A stretch of DNA of 32,465 nt from Candidatus Sumerlaeia bacterium (GTDB taxonomy: Bacteria > Sumerlaeota > Sumerlaeia > JABWBI01), in the NCBI GenBank assembly GCA_013360565.1, contig JABWBI010000010.1, forward strand, positions 1-32,465, given 5' to 3'. Every line of letters begins with the position of its first letter. Within the stretch, counting starts at the first letter, position 1. This document shows, in pieces, positions 27,768-32,465 of this stretch. Position numbers and translations under genes: made by a program. A model generated the notes under the pieces. That model searched no databases and had not been told where the DNA came from. It worked only from the letters and a program-made list of their open reading frames with translations.

Positions 27768-29237
27768 TCAGAATGCCCGCGCCAGCAGCACCCGGTGCTG
27801 GGCGGGCTTGCCGGAGACGACGTCGGTCATACCCGGTTCGGGGTCGCCGCCATCGAGCGGGATGCACCGGATCGTCGCCTTCGTCTCCTCCTTGATCCGC
27901 GCCTCGGTCTCCGGCGAGCCGTCCCAACCCGTGGCGACGAACCCGCGCTGGTTCTCCAGAATCTCCCCGGCCTCGGCCAGCGTCTTGGCTGGGCGGGTGT
28001 TCTCGTCACGGAAAGCGCGCGCCCGGTCGAGCAGCGCGCGCTGGAGCGCCTCGAGGCGCCCCGGCAGCTCGCTCTTGACCGCCCCGAGCGAGACCGTCTC
28101 CTTCGCGCCAGTGTCTCGCCGCGCGAGCACGGCCTGCCCGGCCTCGAGATCGCGCGGGCCGACCTCGATGCGCAGCGGCACGCCGCGCATCTCCCAGTCG
28201 TTGTACTTCCAGCCGGGCTTGAAGCCGTCACGGTCGTCGATCTCGACGCGCGCCACCGCGGCGAGGTCGCGCTGGATCGCGCGGGCCTTCGGGAGAACCT
28301 CGTCGCGGTTCTTGTCGTTGAAGATCGGCACGAGGATCGCCTGCACCGGCGCAATGCGCGGCGGCAGGATGAGGCCCTGATCGTCGCCGTGGGTCATCAC
28401 GACGCCGCCGACGAGACGCGTGGACACGCCCCAGGACGTCTGCCACACGAACTTCTCCGCCTGATCCTCGTCCAAGAACTTGATTCCGAACACCTTCGCG
28501 AAGTGCTGCCCCAGGTCGTGCGACGTCCCCGCCTGGAGCGCCCAGCCGTTGCCCATCAGCGCCTCGACCGTGAACGTGTCTTCCGCGCCGGGGAAGCGCT
28601 CGGACGCCGTCTTCCGTCCCGGGATCGCCGGGATCGCCAGCTCGGTCTCGAGGAATTCGCGGTAGACCTCGAGCATCTTCATCACTTCCCCGCGCGCCTC
28701 GTCGTGCGTGCGGTGGCACGTGTGGCCCTCCTGCCAGAGGAACTCACTCGTGCGCAGGAAGAGGCGCGTGCGCTTCTCCCACCGCACGACATTCGCCCAC
28801 TGGTTGATGAGAACCGGCAGGTCGCGGTACGACTGCACCCACTTCGCGTAGATCGAGCAGATCACCGCCTCCGATGTCGGCCGGATCGCCAGACGCTCCT
28901 CCAGCGGCTCACTGCCGCCGTGTGTCACCCAGGCGACCTCCGGCGCGAAGCCCTCGACGTGGTCGGCCTCCTTCTGGAGCAGGCTCTCCGGCACGAACAG
29001 CGGGAAGTACGCGTTCCGGTGCCCCGTCGCCTTGATCCGCCGGTCGAGCGCATCGCGCAGGTTCTCCCACAGCCCGTACCCGTAGGGCTTGATGACCATG
29101 CACCCTTTGATCTCCGTGTAATCGGCCAGATCGGCGCGCCGGACGACCTCGACGTACCACTCGGCGAAGTCCTGGCTCTTCGGGGTGATCTTCCGGACGT
29201 CGGCGGACTCTCTGGCCACAGCGGGCGGCTCCTTCAC
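27768..29237 (-). CDS. proS: Prolyl-tRNA synthetase (short, archaeal/eukaryote-like type)
   Basis: ITPKSQDFAEWYVEVVRRADLADYTEIKGCMVIKPYGYGLWENL; LAIRPTSEAVI; RWEKRTRLFLRTSEFLWQEGHTCHRTHDEA. Confidence 0.95.
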   Translation of the reverse strand: MKEPPAVARESADVRKITPKSQDFAEWYVEVVRRADLADYTEIKGCMVIKPYGYGLWENLRDALDRRIKATGHRNAYFPLFVPESLLQKEADHVEGFAPEVAWVTHGGSEPLEERLAIRPTSEAVICSIYAKWVQSYRDLPVLINQWANVVRWEKRTRLFLRTSEFLWQEGHTCHRTHDEARGEVMKMLEVYREFLETELAIPAIPGRKTASERFPGAEDTFTVEALMGNGWALQAGTSHDLGQHFAKVFGIKFLDEDQAEKFVWQTSWGVSTRLVGGVVMTHGDDQGLILPPRIAPVQAILVPIFNDKNRDEVLPKARAIQRDLAAVARVEIDDRDGFKPGWKYNDWEMRGVPLRIEVGPRDLEAGQAVLARRDTGAKETVSLGAVKSELPGRLEALQRALLDRARAFRDENTRPAKTLAEAGEILENQRGFVATGWDGSPETEARIKEETKATIRCIPLDGGDPEPGMTDVVSGKPAQHRVLLARAF

Positions 29238-29298
29238 GGGCGAAAGTGGCTGGGCAGTCTGGGGGAGCCCCGCGCCCCTTGTCGAGCTGAGAAACCGG

Positions 29299-29721
29299 TC
29301 ACCTGCTTTGCCGCGGCGGCAGCGTCGACGCCCACATCACGAAGCCCACCTTGAGCGCTGCCGCGGGAACGAGAAACGCCGCGCTCGCCCCCAGCCGGTT
29401 TGTCCACAGCGCCCACACCGCTCCCGCCGTCAGCGTGAGCCCCGCGACGGCGAGCAGCCCCTTCCCCCGGCCGCCACGCTCGAGCCAGAGCCGCTCGCCC
29501 TCGACCGCGCGCGTCATGAAGTTGTCGAGGTTGTGGCGTGCCGGGTCCGGCGGCGGAAACCAGAGCGGATTCGTCGCCATCGCCACCAGCAGCACGGCGA
29601 TCGAAGGCCAGTGGTGGAACCAGAGCGCGGGAAGGAGCAGAGCGCCGAGCGCCACCCGCGTCCAGCCGCTCCACGGATTCGAGTGGCGCGACCAGAACCG
29701 GTCCCCGAATCCGCCGCTCAC
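29299..29721 (-). CDS. Small membrane protein (possibly DUF6653-like)
   Basis: GTG start at 29721 overlapping the stop of the upstream gene (GTGA); FWSRHSNPWSGWTRVALGALLLPALWFHHW...ATNPLWFPPPD; hydrophobic segments. Confidence 0.6.
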   Translation of the reverse strand: MSGGFGDRFWSRHSNPWSGWTRVALGALLLPALWFHHWPSIAVLLVAMATNPLWFPPPDPARHNLDNFMTRAVEGERLWLERGGRGKGLLAVAGLTLTAGAVWALWTNRLGASAAFLVPAAALKVGFVMWASTLPPRQSR

Positions 29722-30428
29722 CGCCGGTCGGCGAGCAGGCGCAGCAGGTAGACGAACAGGATCGCGAAGTCGATGTAGATCGCCAGCGCCGCCGCCACCG
29801 CCTGGTTCGTCCCGTAGTGCCGCAGGATGTTCGACGTGTCGTACAGCACGTACCCCGCCATGATCAGCACGACGCCGGCCGCGTACACCGTGAACATCCC
29901 CTGATCCAGGAAGCCGAAGAACAGCGACAGCACCCCGATCCCCAGCAGGATCAGGAGGCCCGTGAACAGGAACCCGCGCAGAAACGAGAAATCCGTCCGC
30001 GACACGAACGCGAACAGCGTCAGGCCCCCGAAGACCACCAGTGTCAGCCCGAACGCCTGCACCGCCACGTCGAACGACCCCGTCTGGAGCGCCGCCGCCA
30101 GCACGGCGATGCTGAAGTACGCCCCCGTGAACGCCGCGTAGACGAACAGCAGCACCACGTTGATCCCCGGCGCCCTCGACATCCCCTGCACCAGGAACAC
30201 GCCTCCGAGGTAGGCCGCGATTGCGATGATCGGGTGCTGCACCAGCCACAGCGTGAACCCCGTCTGCAGCGCCGCGTACCCGCCCGCCACCGCGAAGAGC
30301 ACCGAGACGAAGAACAGCGAGTAGACCTTGCGGATGAATGTCAGCCGCTCGGCCGGCAGCGCCTGCGCCGCCGTCCGTGTCCCGAGGCCTGCCTGCTCGT
30401 AACTCTGATAGGGGAATCCCTCTGCCAT
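29718..30428 (-). CDS. Bax inhibitor-1/YccA family membrane protein
   Basis: RKVYSLFFVSVLFAVAGGYAAL...FTGAYFSIAVLAAAL...YAAGVVLIMAGYVLYDTSNILRHYGTNQAVAAALAIYIDFAILFVYLLRLL. Confidence 0.93.
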   Translation of the reverse strand: MAEGFPYQSYEQAGLGTRTAAQALPAERLTFIRKVYSLFFVSVLFAVAGGYAALQTGFTLWLVQHPIIAIAAYLGGVFLVQGMSRAPGINVVLLFVYAAFTGAYFSIAVLAAALQTGSFDVAVQAFGLTLVVFGGLTLFAFVSRTDFSFLRGFLFTGLLILLGIGVLSLFFGFLDQGMFTVYAAGVVLIMAGYVLYDTSNILRHYGTNQAVAAALAIYIDFAILFVYLLRLLADRR

Positions 30429-30463
30429 CGCGCCACACGCTCCTGTCCGGAGGTTGATGGAAA

Positions 30464-30492
30464 ATCGTCCCCCGGAACTCCGCTCGCGTCAA
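30464..30492 (-). promoter_or_regulatory. Candidate promoter of the Bax inhibitor-1 gene (TTGACG-17-GACGAT)
   Basis: Minus strand TTGACG (30492-30487), 17-nt spacer, GACGAT (30469-30464). Confidence 0.35.
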
Positions 30493-30601
30493 GCGTCGAG
30501 GAGGAATCCGCCGCCGCCCGCGTGCAACTTCCCTGTTGTCTTCGGTGTCTCACCCGGCAACAATGGGATCTGGAATCCACCCCCAAGGAGAACGTCCGAC
30601 C

Positions 30602-30931
30602 ATGATCAAGCTCGCCGCAGTCGCCGCCTCTCTCTCGCTCCTCGCGCTGACCGGCTGCTCCACTCTCTCCGGAGCCGGCACCGGCGCCGTCGCGGGGGGC
30701 CTCACCGGCGCCGGCATCGGCGCCATCGCGGGCAACACGACCGCCGGCGCGCTCATCGGCACCGGCGTCGGAGCCGCCGCCGGAGCCGCCGTCGGCCACT
30801 ACAACGAGAACCAGTCCCGCAACCAGGGCCGCCCCGTCGACGTCTGGGGCAACCCCATCTATCCCGAGTACCCCGGCTACGCCCCGGCCCCGCCGCCCCC
30901 GCCGGGCTACTACCAGCAGCAGCCCTACTGA
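30602..30931 (+). CDS. Glycine-zipper lipoprotein, copy 1
   Basis: MIKLAAVAASLSLLALTGCSTLSGAGTGAVAGGLTGAGIGAIAGNTTAGALIGTGVGAAAGAAVGHYNEN; lipobox LTGC; Pro/Tyr-rich tail. Confidence 0.8.
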   Translation: MIKLAAVAASLSLLALTGCSTLSGAGTGAVAGGLTGAGIGAIAGNTTAGALIGTGVGAAAGAAVGHYNENQSRNQGRPVDVWGNPIYPEYPGYAPAPPPPPGYYQQQPY

Positions 30932-30960
30932 CCCGCTGATCCCGCCCCACCTCCGGAACC

Positions 30961-30995
30961 TGCCTCTGCTCTCGCTGTCCAAGGGGGCAGAGGCA
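30961..30995. repeat. Hairpin between the two lipoprotein genes (possible terminator/attenuator)
   Basis: TGCCTCTGC (30961-30969) / GCAGAGGCA (30987-30995), perfect 9-bp stem; followed by ACGCGCTTTTC and then AGGAGG. Confidence 0.5.
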
Positions 30996-31019
30996 ACGCG
31001 CTTTTCAGGAGGCCGCCCC

Positions 31020-31439
31020 ATGCGCACGCTCGCCATCGCCGCACTCGTCACCGTCCCCGCCACCCTCTTCACCGGGTGCACCGCCGTCTCCGGCGGAGGT
31101 ACTGGCGCCCTCATCGGAGGCCTCACCGGGGCCGGCATCGGAGCCATCGCCGGTGACCCCGCCGCCGGCGCTCTCCTCGGCACTGGTCTCGGCCTCGCCG
31201 CCGGGTCCCTCGTCGGCGGTGCCAACGAGGATCTCGCCCGCCGCCAGGGCTGGGTCTACGATGACATCTGGGGCGCCCGCGGTCACTACGCCGGCCAGCC
31301 CGTCGTCTACCGGCAGCCGGTGGTCTACCAGCAGCCCGTCGCCTACCCTCAGCCGATCTACGCCCCGCCACCCCCGCCGGTCTACTGCCCCCCCGCCTAC
31401 CCGGCCACCGTCTCCTACTCGATGTTCTACCACAACTGA
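31020..31439 (+). CDS. Glycine-zipper lipoprotein, copy 2
   Basis: MRTLAIAALVTVPATLFTGCTAVSGGGTGALIGGLTGAGIGAIAGDPAAGALLGTGLGLAAGSLVGG; SD AGGAGG 31007-31012; tail PVVYRQPVVYQQPVAYPQPIYAPPPPP. Confidence 0.8.
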   Translation: MRTLAIAALVTVPATLFTGCTAVSGGGTGALIGGLTGAGIGAIAGDPAAGALLGTGLGLAAGSLVGGANEDLARRQGWVYDDIWGARGHYAGQPVVYRQPVVYQQPVAYPQPIYAPPPPPVYCPPAYPATVSYSMFYHN

Positions 31440-31488
31440 CCCCCTCGCCCCCCGTTCCCGAGCCCGTGTTGGCCAGGAGCGTCTCGCG

Positions 31489-31680
31489 CTAGACCGATAG
31501 GCTCGTCCCCGCCTCGCGCTCGAGCAGCACATCGTCCGGGCGCCGAGCACCCGCACCGTGTCGATGTCCATCTCCCCCCGCGACTCGATGTGATCGATGT
31601 CCGTCAGCGTCACCCCCGGCGTCAGCGCCGTGAGGATCTCCTGCAGGTTTACCGGCCACGCGTGCCACGCCCCGCCGGTT
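31489..31680 (-). pseudogene. Short frameshifted coding relic of unknown family
   Basis: Minus strand reads GGAWHAWPVNLQEILTALTPGVTLTDIDHIESRGEMDIDTVRVLGA, then (one frame over, near 31540) PDDVLLEREAGTSLSV-stop. Confidence 0.3.
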
Positions 31681-31762
31681 TCCCTCCCCCAGGCCGGCGA
31701 GATGAGGCAGGTCGAGGGTGGGCATTGACGGACCGCGGCGACTGGCCAAGAGTGAGTGCGCT

Positions 31763-32465
31763 GTGATGCTCGCCGTCGCCCGCCTGACTGTCACGCCGGT
31801 GCTTCTCATGGCCCTGGCGGGCGCGCTGCCGGCCCAGCCAGGTGCGCCGGCGTTTCTGCTGCGCGATGTCCGCTTGCCGGCCGATGCGGAGGAGGCGGTG
31901 GAGGCGATCGTCTGCCTCCACGCCGCGCTCGATGCACAGGGCTTCGCCGTCGACCTGTCGACGCTGCGCGCTCTGTCGGGGGAGGCGTGGACGCCCCTGC
32001 TGACGACCGGCCAGCCGGTCTTCGAACCGCTGCGCGAGCGTCTGCCGCTCGATGTCCTCGCGCGGGGCTGCGCGGCGCTCGGCGTGGAGGGAGCTTGGCA
32101 CACAGGGCTCACGCCTGCCGAGGCCGTCGCTCTGTGTGCCGCTGAGCTGAGCGCACAGCGCCCGGTGCTGGCCAGCTTCCTGCTGCGTCCGCCGGAGGAG
32201 CCGATGGGATGGAACCTCGTCATCGGCGCCGAGCCTGCCGACGGCGATCTTCTGCTCGCCGACCAGACCGTCCCGCGGGGACGGACCGTGCACCATCTCA
32301 CGGACCCATGGGAAGGATTCCGGCCCGGACCCGAACCGCGCGCCGAATCCCCGCTCTTCACCGCCGATGCATCGGCCGCGCGCCTGCCCTCACCGGAGAC
32401 GCAGCTGCGCGTGGCCCTCGCCGCCTGGCGCGAGCAGATGGCGCCCGGGCCGCTGCGGCTGCTGG
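31763..32465 (+). CDS. Secreted hypothetical protein, incomplete at the window edge; weak resemblance to papain-like BtrH_N/C39-type folds
   Basis: GTG/ATG start at 31763/31766, signal-peptide-like VMLAVARLTVTPVLLMALAGALPAQPGAPAFLLRDVRL..., frame open to 32465. Confidence 0.6.
   Translation, partial: MMLAVARLTVTPVLLMALAGALPAQPGAPAFLLRDVRLPADAEEAVEAIVCLHAALDAQGFAVDLSTLRALSGEAWTPLLTTGQPVFEPLRERLPLDVLARGCAALGVEGAWHTGLTPAEAVALCAAELSAQRPVLASFLLRPPEEPMGWNLVIGAEPADGDLLLADQTVPRGRTVHHLTDPWEGFRPGPEPRAESPLFTADASAARLPSPETQLRVALAAWREQMAPGPLRLL

Noticed and set aside
27306-29354. 682-aa plus-strand ORF opposite URO-D and proS
   Set aside because: Arg/Leu/Pro-rich antisense shadow of proS.
30341-31225. 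294-aa minus-strand ORF across the lipoprotein region
   Set aside because: Arises from the antisense of glycine-zipper codons; low complexity and no support.

Overview
High-GC bacterial chromosomal window, tentatively from a PVC or Planctomycetota-like lineage (a guess from protein style). It is mostly housekeeping genes: cysI-type sulfite reductase, purH, a GH57 glycosidase, RelA/SpoT, two cold-shock proteins, glgA, an SSS transporter / serine hydrolase / GH3 operon, a thioredoxin-like protein, psuG, glnS, gltX, a URO-D-like protein, proS and a Bax inhibitor-1 family protein. It also holds several less usual items: (i) a PAS/GAF sensor-kinase-like reading frame that lacks its 5' end and abuts cysI; (ii) a response regulator with an apparent NTF2-like output domain; (iii) a large secreted matrixin-type metalloprotease whose catalytic region seems interrupted by a PPC-like module, translationally coupled to a small secreted protein; (iv) tandem csp genes with long leaders; (v) a gltX with an atypical CP1 region; (vi) an orphan 151-aa protein behind tandem hairpins; (vii) tandem glycine-zipper lipoproteins; (viii) a frameshifted coding relic. 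I saw no CRISPR array, rRNA, tRNA, phage or transposase, and no convincing defence system. All family calls come from reading motifs by eye, with no database search.
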